This document shows positions 34,600 to 43,018 of a stretch of 64,000 nt of DNA, piece after piece (position 1 is the stretch's first letter; each line of letters starts with the position of its first letter). Where the stretch lies: positions 1-64,000 of the forward strand of contig NZ_JACYFG010000013.1 in assembly GCF_014803405.1 (NCBI RefSeq), read 5' to 3'. Below the pieces are notes generated by a model. It searched no databases. It saw nothing but the letters and a program-made list of their open reading frames with translations, and was not told the DNA's origin. The stretch comes from Pelagicoccus enzymogenes (GTDB lineage Bacteria > Verrucomicrobiota > Verrucomicrobiia > Opitutales > Opitutaceae). The translations under genes were made by a program, and so were the position numbers.

Positions 34600-35565
34600 A
34601 TGAGCAGCTGGTCTGAACGCGTCAGAAACGAAGTTGGAAAAGCAATCCTCGGACAGGAAGTCGTTGTCGAACGAATGCTTGTCGCCCTCCTCGCCGACGG
34701 GCATGTCCTGTTGGAGGGGATGCCCGGGCTCGCCAAGACGCTCCTCATTAAAAGTCTCGGCACCGCGCTCGGCCTGCAGTTCGAACGAGTCCAGTTCACT
34801 CCGGACCTGCTCCCCAGCGACGTGATCGGGACCATGATTTTCCAAGCTCAATCCGGCCAATTCGAGCCGCACAAGGGCCCCATCTTCGCCAACCTGGTGC
34901 TGGCCGACGAAATTAACCGCGCCCCTGCCAAGGTACAAAGCGCCCTGCTCGAGGCCATGCAGGAAAAGCAAGTCACCCTCGGCCCCACCTCCCACAAGCT
35001 CCCGCGCCCGTTCTTCGTCATGGCCACCCAAAACCCGGTCGAGCAAGAAGGCACCTATCCGCTGCCGGAAGCCCAGCGCGACCGCTTCCTCTTCAAGCTG
35101 CTGGTAGACTACCCCAGCCAAGAGGACGAGTTCGAGATGATGCGCCGCTGGGGCCAAGTCACGGAAAAGCCCGAACTCCAGCCGGTCGCCTCCGGCGAGG
35201 AGCTGCTCGCCTTGCGCGCCGAAGTGGACGGCGTGCACGTCTCGGAAGACATCCAAGCCTACATTCTCGAGCTCGTGCGGGCCACTCGCGAGATGCCTAA
35301 AGCCACCAAGCCCGAAGACCGGCTTCTCTCCTACGGCGCCTCGCCTCGAGCCTCCATCAGCCTCTACCAGGCTAGCCGCGCCCTCGCTTGGCTGCGCGGC
35401 ATGGACCACGTCTCGCCCGCAGTCGTAAAGGACATATTCTTCGACGCCATGCGCCACCGCGTGGGACTGAGCTACGAAGCGGAAGCCGAGGAAATCACCG
35501 CCGACCAAGTGTTGCTGAAAATCCTAGACAAGACCGCCATCCCCAGCCGAGCCGGCATGATCTAA
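34600..35565 (+). CDS. moxR: MoxR-family AAA ATPase
   Basis: This encodes 321 residues. Walker A is EGMPGLAKT, Walker B is NLVLADEINRAPAKVQS, sensor 1 is FFVMATQNPVEQEGTYPL and sensor 2 lies near SYGASPRASISL. MoxR ATPases act as chaperones for VWA-domain partners. It is the first gene of a moxR-DUF58-batA-batB-batC-batD operon, the standard aerotolerance layout. ATG 34600 begins the conserved MSSWSERVRNEVGKAILGQ; an upstream in-frame start at 34525 looks spurious. Confidence 0.93.
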   Translation: MSSWSERVRNEVGKAILGQEVVVERMLVALLADGHVLLEGMPGLAKTLLIKSLGTALGLQFERVQFTPDLLPSDVIGTMIFQAQSGQFEPHKGPIFANLVLADEINRAPAKVQSALLEAMQEKQVTLGPTSHKLPRPFFVMATQNPVEQEGTYPLPEAQRDRFLFKLLVDYPSQEDEFEMMRRWGQVTEKPELQPVASGEELLALRAEVDGVHVSEDIQAYILELVRATREMPKATKPEDRLLSYGASPRASISLYQASRALAWLRGMDHVSPAVVKDIFFDAMRHRVGLSYEAEAEEITADQVLLKILDKTAIPSRAGMI

Positions 35566-35629
35566 GTTCTTGGATACGATTTAACCATTCGCTCGAGCAA
35601 TCGCTCCGGCGAAATCCACGCTCCCACCC

Positions 35630-36550
35630 ATGCCAACTCCCGAAGAGAAGCCTAGCTCCCAAGCCAACCTTTCCGCAACCGTCGCCATGTTGCGACGCTT
35701 GGAATGGCGGGCTCGTCTCGTGGTGCAGAGCGCCCTCGGCGGAGAATACAAGTCCTCCTTCCGCGGCAAAGGCATGGAGTTCGACCAAGTCGTGAAGTAC
35801 GAGTTTGGCGACGACGTGCGGGACATCGACTGGAACGTAACCGCCAGACTTGGCGAGGCGTACCGCAAGAAGTTCATCGAAGAACGGGAAATCACCCTCC
35901 TACTCCTTTTTGAAGACACTCCCTCGCTGCAATTCGGATCCGGTAGCGTCACCAAGCGCCAAGCTCTGCTGGAGCTCGCGAGCCTTCTCATGCTGCTCAG
36001 CGCCGTGAATGGCGACCGAATTTCCCTGCTGCACGCAACTCCCCAGGGGTACACTCTCACCAAATCAGCCACCGGTCGCGGCCGTGTGATGCACACTGCC
36101 GCCAATCTGCTCGGGCACCCGGCCCCACCCATTCTCGACGGGCAAGAAGCAAAGATTCCTTGGAAGTACGTGCTCAAAGCGGCTCCGCGACACAGCATCT
36201 TCGTCTGGCTCGGCGACTTCCCCGGCCCCTCCCAACCGGATGTCTGGCCCGTTCTACGGCGACAGTACCAGCCGGTCGGATTTCGCATTTCGGATCCATG
36301 GGAGCTGGAGCTCCCAAAGTCCGGCAGCCAACCTGTCTACGACCCCACCACTGGCGAGCTCTATACCCTCAACGGTGGATCGAGCGCTCAGAGATCGGCC
36401 CATGAAAGCTGGAGCCAACAACGTGACAAGGCCTTCCAAAACCTATTCCCCAAAGACAGCGATCGGCTCAGCCTCACCGCTGGCGATGATGCGCTGGAGG
36501 CCGTGACCAACTTTTTCCATCAACGCATGAAACGTTTCGCCCGCGTATGA
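35630..36550 (+). CDS. DUF58 domain protein
   Basis: This encodes 306 residues with a DUF58 core: GGEYKSSFRGKGMEFDQVVKYEFGDDVRDIDWNV, split by me here as GMEFDQV, EFGDDVRDIDWNV and the RKKFIEEREITLLLL strand. It resembles a degenerate VWA fold without the MIDAS motif. It is a usual partner between MoxR and the Bat VWA proteins, probably presenting a substrate or adaptor surface to the ATPase. It overlaps batA by 4 bases. Confidence 0.9.
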   Translation: MPTPEEKPSSQANLSATVAMLRRLEWRARLVVQSALGGEYKSSFRGKGMEFDQVVKYEFGDDVRDIDWNVTARLGEAYRKKFIEEREITLLLLFEDTPSLQFGSGSVTKRQALLELASLLMLLSAVNGDRISLLHATPQGYTLTKSATGRGRVMHTAANLLGHPAPPILDGQEAKIPWKYVLKAAPRHSIFVWLGDFPGPSQPDVWPVLRRQYQPVGFRISDPWELELPKSGSQPVYDPTTGELYTLNGGSSAQRSAHESWSQQRDKAFQNLFPKDSDRLSLTAGDDALEAVTNFFHQRMKRFARV

Positions 36551-37578
36551 TTGAGCTTTTGGATACAAAGTTTCAACTGGCCAGTCCCTACTGGCTTTTG
36601 GCCCTGCTGGTTTTGCCCGTTGTGGCTTGGCTGCGAGGTCGTCGGGCTGTATCCGCCATGATACTACCATTTTCCGGAGCCTGGCGCCGCCCAAGTTTCA
36701 TTGGAGGCACGAAGCTAGCGACAACGCTCGTATTCCTCTCAGCGGTTGCCATGATTCTCGCTTTGGCCCGCCCCCAATCCGTGGCCACGGAACGCCATTC
36801 CAAGAGCCGCGGCTACGACATCATACTCGCAGTAGACCTTTCTGGATCCATGGAAGCGGAGGACTACTTCGTAAACCGCAAGCGCTCCAATCGCCTCCAA
36901 GCCGTCAAGCCCGTGCTCAGCGCCTTTATCAATCGTCGCGAAAACGACCGCATCGGTCTCATCGCCTTCGCCGGACGGGCCTACACCGCAGCGCCTTTGA
37001 CCTTCGACCACAAATGGCTAGCCCGCCAAACGGAGCGGCTGCAGATCGGATTGATCGAGGACGGGACAGCCATCGGTGACGCGCTCGCCGTCGCCACCTC
37101 TCGCCTTCTGGAAGGGGCCAAAGAGCGCGCCGGCGAGCGAGAGGGCGCTTTTATCGTACTCCTCACCGACGGAGAAAACACTGCGGGAATGATGGAACCC
37201 ATGGAGGGCGCTACCCTAGCCAAAGAGGCAGGCATTCGCGTCTACACAATCGCAGCGGGAAAAAATGGATACGTTCCCTTTCCTCGCCGCAACGAGCGTG
37301 GCGAACGCATCGGCACAACACAGCAGCTCCTCCGCGTCGACACCGAAACGCTGAAGAAGATTTCCGACTTTACCAGCGGCGAATTTTTCCGTGCCGAAGA
37401 TTCGGATACAATCGATCAAGCGTTTCAGAAGATCGATGAATCAAGCACCATAGAATTCGAAGTGAGGCAGTATTCAACCATTACCGAGCTTTTTCCTTAT
37501 CCGCTCTATGCAGCGGCAGCATTTGCCCTGCTGGGCCTCGTTGCCGGAGCGAATAAATTCAGGGAGGCCCTCGCATGA
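36547..37578 (+). CDS. batA: BatA-like VWA protein
   Basis: This encodes 343 residues. Two N-terminal membrane segments (about 14-30 and 57-75) precede a VWA domain with a complete MIDAS (DLSGSME, GDALA, LTDGEN), and a C-terminal membrane helix (PYPLYAAAAFALLGLV) follows. It is anchored in the inner membrane with the VWA domain expected in the periplasm. It is translationally coupled to its neighbours on both sides. Bat proteins were linked to oxygen tolerance in Bacteroides; the mechanism is not known. Confidence 0.92.
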   Translation: MIELLDTKFQLASPYWLLALLVLPVVAWLRGRRAVSAMILPFSGAWRRPSFIGGTKLATTLVFLSAVAMILALARPQSVATERHSKSRGYDIILAVDLSGSMEAEDYFVNRKRSNRLQAVKPVLSAFINRRENDRIGLIAFAGRAYTAAPLTFDHKWLARQTERLQIGLIEDGTAIGDALAVATSRLLEGAKERAGEREGAFIVLLTDGENTAGMMEPMEGATLAKEAGIRVYTIAAGKNGYVPFPRRNERGERIGTTQQLLRVDTETLKKISDFTSGEFFRAEDSDTIDQAFQKIDESSTIEFEVRQYSTITELFPYPLYAAAAFALLGLVAGANKFREALA

Positions 37579-38612
37579 GTATCGATTGGGCACATGAAGA
37601 ATACCTTTGGGGGCTCGCTTTTCCGATCCTCCTGCTGGCATGGAATTTGTTCCACCGCAGTCGGGCCTCTGCACGACGGAAGGGCGCCCAAGCCCAATGG
37701 GCGACCGCCGGTTTCGGCGGCATCAAGCAAGCGAGCCGAACCCGAGCTCGGCCGCCCAAGATCATGCTTTGCGCTTCTCTCGCGCTTCTCGTCGTATCCG
37801 TTGCGCAACCACGCTGGGGAACTGAGGAACAGCTTACCTTCGAACGCAGTCGCGAGGTCATTATCGCAATCGACCTATCGAAGAGCATGCTGGCGAATGA
37901 CATTAAACCGAACCGCCTCGAACGCGCGAAACTCGTGGTGGAAGGAATGCTGGATACCTTGGAAGGCGAGAGCGTGGGCTTGATCGTATTCGCCGGGACC
38001 GCCTTTCTGCAAAGCCCCATGAGTCCCGACTATCAGATCCTGCGTGGCTTTCTCGACGACATAAACCCGAGCTTCATTCCGCAAGGCGGCACCAATTACA
38101 CGGCGATGATGGAGACTGCGTTGGACTCGTTCGAGCAATCTGATGGTATGGCTGACCGCTTCCTTATTATCATCAGCGACGGCGAAAGCTTGGATTCCGG
38201 TTGGGAATCGAGAGCCCAAATGCTGAAGGAGCAAAACGTCCGTACTATCTGTCTCGGTTTCGGCACCAAAGAAGGTAGCCTCATTCCCGATGGATCCGGT
38301 GGCTACCTCAAGGATCCCCAAGGCGCCGTAGTGCTCAGCAAGCTCGAACCAGGAACCCTCACGCAAATTGCCCGCATCACGGGAGGGATCTACCGCGAAG
38401 CCAGCGTTTGGGTCGACCTCGCCCAAGTCGTCGAAGAAACTGTGGAAAAAGGCAAAGCGGCCCTCAAGGAACGAGAGCGGGAAGACGCAATGATCGAGCG
38501 CTTCCACTACTTCCTAGCCCCTGGCTTACTCCTCTTGTTGCTTTCAATTTATTGGGAGTTTCCCACCTTGCCGAAAGCTCGGACCATCAAACGAAAGGAG
38601 GCGACCGCATGA
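37575..38612 (+). CDS. batB: BatB-like VWA protein
   Basis: This encodes 345 residues with the same plan as BatA: N-terminal helices, a VWA domain with DLSKSMLANDI, QGGTNYTAMM and ISDGES, and a C-terminal helix (FLAPGLLLLLLSIYW). The MIDAS is intact. It overlaps both batA and the next gene by ATGA. BatA and BatB probably form a heteromeric membrane complex. Confidence 0.92.
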   Translation: MSIDWAHEEYLWGLAFPILLLAWNLFHRSRASARRKGAQAQWATAGFGGIKQASRTRARPPKIMLCASLALLVVSVAQPRWGTEEQLTFERSREVIIAIDLSKSMLANDIKPNRLERAKLVVEGMLDTLEGESVGLIVFAGTAFLQSPMSPDYQILRGFLDDINPSFIPQGGTNYTAMMETALDSFEQSDGMADRFLIIISDGESLDSGWESRAQMLKEQNVRTICLGFGTKEGSLIPDGSGGYLKDPQGAVVLSKLEPGTLTQIARITGGIYREASVWVDLAQVVEETVEKGKAALKEREREDAMIERFHYFLAPGLLLLLLSIYWEFPTLPKARTIKRKEATA

Positions 38613-39571
38613 AACCTCGCATTATCGTTTCAACGACGACTCTGTTCGTTAGCTCAACCCTGTTTGGCGTCACCAGCTCGACTCCAGATTCCGAATACGA
38701 AAGCGGAGCTCCTGCGCGGCGTCCATCTCCCCCTCAAACAGCAGAAGGCGTCACCCTTCCGAATTTGATTTCCGAAATCGTAGAAAAGGACGAGGTCACG
38801 GCCGAAGATTACGGGAAGGTCGCTTCCGGGACGATGCAAGTCGCCATGCAGCTCATGCAGCAAGGGCAAGAGATGCCGGATGGTCCGGTGAAAGACGCTC
38901 TTGATGCCGTAGCAGCAGGAAGGGAGCTCGACCCCATCGCCGCAGATTGGGACAGTCTCGAGCAACGCCTACTCGACCTGCTCAATCCCCCGCATCAAGA
39001 GCAGCAGCCACAGCAACAGGAAGGCGACAACTCCGACGAGCAACAAGAGCAGCAAGACGGCGAGCAGCAGCAGGAAGGCAGTTCCGGTTCCTCGGAGGAG
39101 GGCTCAGAAAACTCGGAGGAGAGCGACGCCCAGTCTCAAGGCGATGAGTCGCAACAGTCGGACGAAGGCCAGCAAGGCGAAGACGCAGAGCAGCAACAAG
39201 AAGGGGAAAACGGCGAATCGCAAAACCAAGACGGCGGGGAAGAGCGAGGCGAGCAAGGCGAAGGAGACGAGTCTACCCAAGCGACCAACACGCAGGACGG
39301 CGCTCAAATGGGCGAGCTCGACCAGCCTGAGGAACAGCAACAAGTCGAGTTGGACGGCGAAGAATCCGCTCAGCAGCCTTCTCAAGAAGAAATGCAAACC
39401 CTAGGCGGAAAACAGGCAGTTGGGGAACCCGTCAATGCCGAGACCGCCGCCTTGAAGCAAATGCTGGAGCAGCTCCGCCAGCAGGACCAACCCGGAAAAC
39501 TTTACCAGATCTTACAGGAAGCCCAAACGGGCGGAAAAAAGAAACAGCAACCCAATGCCAAGGATTGGTAA
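38609..39571 (+). CDS. BatC-like acidic, Gln/Glu-rich low-complexity protein
   Basis: This encodes 320 residues. A signal peptide or anchor (IIVSTTTLFVSSTLFGVTSS) is followed by a short conserved-looking helical part (about 45-125). A long disordered stretch (about 130-265) is made almost only of Gln, Glu, Gly, Asp and Ser (QQEQQDGEQQQEGSSG and similar). The C-terminal helix has ETAALKQMLEQLRQQDQPG. In other Bat operons batC encodes a TPR protein with a charged low-complexity region at this place. Here no TPR is evident, so the name is positional. It overlaps batB by ATGA. Confidence 0.75.
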   Translation: MKPRIIVSTTTLFVSSTLFGVTSSTPDSEYESGAPARRPSPPQTAEGVTLPNLISEIVEKDEVTAEDYGKVASGTMQVAMQLMQQGQEMPDGPVKDALDAVAAGRELDPIAADWDSLEQRLLDLLNPPHQEQQPQQQEGDNSDEQQEQQDGEQQQEGSSGSSEEGSENSEESDAQSQGDESQQSDEGQQGEDAEQQQEGENGESQNQDGGEERGEQGEGDESTQATNTQDGAQMGELDQPEEQQQVELDGEESAQQPSQEEMQTLGGKQAVGEPVNAETAALKQMLEQLRQQDQPGKLYQILQEAQTGGKKKQQPNAKDW

Positions 39572-39573
39572 CC

Positions 39574-42156
39574 ATGCGTTTCCCTCTAGCTAAACTTCTA
39601 ATCGTCCTCGCCGCCGTATCCGGCTGCGTATCCACAATCTGGGCTCAATCAGTCTATTGGTCTCCCAGCAGCGGCACGCTGCAGCAAGGCAAGTCCAACG
39701 CCATCGACCTCTTTTTCGACTCCTGCCAACCCGAAGGGCAACCGGAACTCCCGGAAATCAGTGGCCTGGACCTCCGCTTTCGCGGCCAATCGAGTTCAAC
39801 CAACATTATCAACGGTCGCCGCAGCTCAAAAGTCATCCTCAACTATCAAGCAACTCCATTGAGGCTCGGAACCGTTACCCTGCCCAGTATTCGCGTACAG
39901 ACTTCAGAGGGTGAAATGCAAGTAACAGCCGCCCGCTTCGAAGTAGTGGAAGCCACCGTGGGCAACAGCGGCGTCAGCCCGGATGAAGTCTTCGTTTCTC
40001 TTTTTCAAAACCGAGACGACAAGATCTACGTCGGCGAAGTCTTCGAATTGGAATACGTCGCTGGAGCCAAGGAGGAGTATCAGCTTGCCGACCTTTCCGT
40101 GCCGGAATGGAATCCTACCGAAATAGTGAGCGGTGGCTTGGTAGATGGCCAAGTGAGCCGTGTTAATTATCAAGGCTCCCCCTACCTGATAAAGCTGTAC
40201 ACGACCAAAGCCATCGCGACCTCGCCGGGCATCAAGCAACTGCCCTCCGCTACCCAGGAAGCGACAGTCGTGATCGGCCGCCGCCGTAACATCTTTCAAG
40301 AGGCGGTCTACGATTCCTTTATCATCGAAAGCGATCCCTTCGCTCTAGAGATCCTTCCCTTGCCGGAAGGGGCTCCCGCATCCTTCAAAGGTGCCGTCGG
40401 TCAATTCGAGCTGGATTCGCGCGTAGTGCCCGAACAAGTACAGGTTGGCGAACCGGTGACATGGACCTTGGAGCTCAAAGGCACGGGCAATTGGCCAGCA
40501 GGCATTGGCGTTCCAGCCCGTTCCGTCTCCAGTCGCTTCAAAGCGATTCAGCCGGAGATCAACAACGAGTTCAGCGAAGACAACCTTTTTAGCGGCAGCC
40601 AAAGCGAGGACATCGTGCTGATCCCCACAGAGGCTGGAACCTTCGATTTCGGACCGCTGGAATACACCTATTTCGACCCGCAGGAGGAAACCTACAAGAC
40701 GATCAGCCTGCCCTCTCGCACCGTGACCGTGACTCCCGCCGTTCCGCAATCCCCCCAGGGCACGGCCACTCCCGCCGAGGCGGGGGCGCCTAGCGCGGAT
40801 CAGTTCTCGGGCGAAACTCCGAGCTACGACCTCAATCCCTCCGGCCAAAATACCTTTCAAAAGCCACCCCAACTTCTCAAGGATCCGCAAGTATCGAAGC
40901 GTAGCGCAAAGGCGCCCAGCGAGAAGTTCTCCCTGCTCAGGCCGACGCTCTTGGCTGTCAGCGCTCCGATCGCGGGATGGCTGGTCCTGGCCATGCTGCA
41001 AAGCATCTTGGTCGATCCTCGCAGGCCTGAACGACGCGCCCTGCGCCAACTGCGCAAGCTCAGCCGACTGGCCTCACCCAGCGATCTCGAGCAACAAAAG
41101 CAGCACCATCGTAGGTGGCGAGATGCAGCCAGCCGCTACTTTGCAGTGAGAGCTCTCGAACCGACGCCGCTGGAAATTTTCAATTCTGCCAAGACACTGC
41201 GCAACGAGGAGTTCGCCAAGCATTGGAGCAAAGCCTGGGAGTTGTCCGACCAGCTCCTTTTTGGCAGAGGCAACATCGACCAAAAAGAATGGGAACGCCT
41301 ACAGAAGCTCGCCGTTGGCATGTGCCCGGGAAAGAACTACAAGCCAAGCTCGGTATTTCGCGTGAAGTCCTGGTTCCCGGCCATTGCTCTATCCTGCATT
41401 GCCCTCGTCGATCCACATTCAGGCATTGCCCAGGAAATCGATGACTTGGAGCCGGCAGAGCTTTACCAGCAAGGTAAGTTCGAGCAGGCCGCCGCCCAAT
41501 GGCTCGGCGCCCTGGACTCCGAACCCCAAGTGGTCGAGCACCGCTACAACGCTGGCTTGGCGTTCGCCCAGATGGGCGACTGGCCGCGCGCTTGGGCATA
41601 CTGGACCAGCGCGTTTTGCCTCGATCCCAGCGACGAGAACGTGGCTTGGAATCTAAGAATCGCCCATCAAAACACCTCTGCCTACGATCCAGTGTTGCAG
41701 TCCCTGATCGAGGGCGAGGGCTTGTACCGCATCGTTCGCCTACGTTCCCCCTCCGCTTGGCAAACGCTATCGCAGCAAGCGATTTGGGCCCTCGGGTTCC
41801 TTCTCTTCGCAGCGATCTTGACCATCTACGTCAAGCCGCTTCGCCGCGCCTCAGCCTACCTGCTGGTGCTCGCCGTGCTGAGCGGCCTCTTCGCCTACTT
41901 TTCAGCATGGGCCCTGTCCAAGTACGAGGCTCTCGGCGAACCCGATTCTATTTTGGTCGTCGCCGAAGCCCCCTTGCTTTCAATCCCAACGGACCTGCAG
42001 GCCGAGCAGGTTTCAAGCGTGGTCGCAGAAGGTACCATCGTGACACGGCAGAAGAGCTTTCTCGGCTGGGTGAAAATCGAGCTGCCAAACGGCGAATCTG
42101 GCTGGCTGCGACAGGAAAACTTATTGCCTCTTTACGGACCTGCGACGCAAGGATAA
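39574..42156 (+). CDS. BatD-BatE fusion protein (oxygen tolerance, TPR and SH3)
   Basis: This encodes 860 residues. A signal peptide (LIVLAAVSGCVSTIWAQ) is followed by BatD-type beta domains (about 25-400: YWSPSSGTLQQG, GLDLRFRGQSS, PEQVQVGEPVTWTLELKGTGNWP) and a membrane helix near 460-480. A cytoplasmic helical region, a second membrane segment (WFPAIALSCIALVDPHSGIAQ) and TPR-like repeats (about 625-695: AELYQQGKFEQAAAQWLGAL) come next. Two more helices precede a final SH3-like domain (VVAEGTIVTRQKSFLGWVKI). BatD and BatE are separate genes in Bacteroides; here they appear fused. It starts 2 bases after the batC-like stop. Confidence 0.85.
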   Translation: MRFPLAKLLIVLAAVSGCVSTIWAQSVYWSPSSGTLQQGKSNAIDLFFDSCQPEGQPELPEISGLDLRFRGQSSSTNIINGRRSSKVILNYQATPLRLGTVTLPSIRVQTSEGEMQVTAARFEVVEATVGNSGVSPDEVFVSLFQNRDDKIYVGEVFELEYVAGAKEEYQLADLSVPEWNPTEIVSGGLVDGQVSRVNYQGSPYLIKLYTTKAIATSPGIKQLPSATQEATVVIGRRRNIFQEAVYDSFIIESDPFALEILPLPEGAPASFKGAVGQFELDSRVVPEQVQVGEPVTWTLELKGTGNWPAGIGVPARSVSSRFKAIQPEINNEFSEDNLFSGSQSEDIVLIPTEAGTFDFGPLEYTYFDPQEETYKTISLPSRTVTVTPAVPQSPQGTATPAEAGAPSADQFSGETPSYDLNPSGQNTFQKPPQLLKDPQVSKRSAKAPSEKFSLLRPTLLAVSAPIAGWLVLAMLQSILVDPRRPERRALRQLRKLSRLASPSDLEQQKQHHRRWRDAASRYFAVRALEPTPLEIFNSAKTLRNEEFAKHWSKAWELSDQLLFGRGNIDQKEWERLQKLAVGMCPGKNYKPSSVFRVKSWFPAIALSCIALVDPHSGIAQEIDDLEPAELYQQGKFEQAAAQWLGALDSEPQVVEHRYNAGLAFAQMGDWPRAWAYWTSAFCLDPSDENVAWNLRIAHQNTSAYDPVLQSLIEGEGLYRIVRLRSPSAWQTLSQQAIWALGFLLFAAILTIYVKPLRRASAYLLVLAVLSGLFAYFSAWALSKYEALGEPDSILVVAEAPLLSIPTDLQAEQVSSVVAEGTIVTRQKSFLGWVKIELPNGESGWLRQENLLPLYGPATQG

Positions 42157-42274
42157 GGCAATCAGGAACTTAGCCTTGACTGTAAAGAGAGGCGACGATT
42201 GGTCGATGCAATAAAATTGCCGAAATCACTCCCTTGGCAGAGTCGTTTCTCTGGCATAGTTCAAAACGCATCGA

Positions 42275-42883
42275 ATGGATTTCTTTAAACGCCACTGTTC
42301 AACAATCGTACTCATTACGATAGCAGCGTTCTGGATCGGCATCAGGCTCGGTACAGACGACTGCCCGAGCTGCGTTGTGTCCAATTTGACCGACAGAGCT
42401 TTCAGCGAGGAGGAAACTGCGGTCGTCGCGGAAAAGGAACCAGCCGAGAAGAAGGTGAACTGGTCCACCGTCGATACCGAAGGAAAGCTCTTTTCCAGCA
42501 ACGATCTCGACGGCAAAGTCGGTGTGCTTGTCTACTGGGCTACCTGGTGCGGAGGATGCAAGTCCGAGATCCCGGACCTCATCGCCTTGAGAAAAGAATT
42601 CGCGACAAGCGACGTAGAAATCGTAGGCCTCTCCGTCGACGAAGCTCACAAGGACCTCGCAGCTTTTGCCGAATCCGCCGGAATCAACTACCGTATCGCT
42701 CGGGTAACTCCGTCCATCGTCGAAACCTTCGGACAAGCGGAATCAATCCCTACCCTAATGATCGTAGACCAAGAAGGCCGTATTCACTTTCGCCATACAG
42801 GGGTCGTATCCAAAGATGCCCTGTCCGAGCGCGTTCGCAGCCTTCTCGCAACACACCACATCGATCGAGCTTACGGAATTTAA
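42275..42883 (+). CDS. membrane-anchored thioredoxin-like (TlpA family) protein
   Basis: This encodes 202 residues. An N-terminal anchor (TIVLITIAAFWIGI) is followed by a linker and a TlpA/AhpC-type thioredoxin fold (about 60-195). The redox motif is WATWCGGC (Cys92 and Cys95), and the cis-Pro region is ESIPTLMIVDQEGRIHFRHTG. A second Cys pair, DDCPSC, lies just after the anchor. It probably reduces periplasmic disulfides or helps cytochrome maturation. It follows the bat operon by 118 bases and may be separately transcribed. Confidence 0.88.
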   Translation: MDFFKRHCSTIVLITIAAFWIGIRLGTDDCPSCVVSNLTDRAFSEEETAVVAEKEPAEKKVNWSTVDTEGKLFSSNDLDGKVGVLVYWATWCGGCKSEIPDLIALRKEFATSDVEIVGLSVDEAHKDLAAFAESAGINYRIARVTPSIVETFGQAESIPTLMIVDQEGRIHFRHTGVVSKDALSERVRSLLATHHIDRAYGI

Positions 42884-42899
42884 ACAGTTCGTGCGCTGA

Positions 42900-42919
42900 C
42901 CGTCCGCCTAGGCGGACGG
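42900..42919. repeat. perfect GC-rich palindrome
   Basis: CCGTCCGCC and GGCGGACGG around TA make a 20-base palindrome between the convergent thioredoxin and DUF748 genes. It may help termination in both directions. No T run is present. Confidence 0.5.
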
Positions 42920-43018
42920 GACGGTGACGAAGAATGTGGCGGATTCCACTTCGTCCACGCTGAGCCAGTAGCTTCTTTTCCCGCACTCATCTCATCCTGC
43001 GCAGTCCGCTACGAAAGG

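Noticed and set aside
34585-35508. 307-codon open frame opposite moxR
   Set aside because: It is a shadow of moxR codons with no recognisable motifs.
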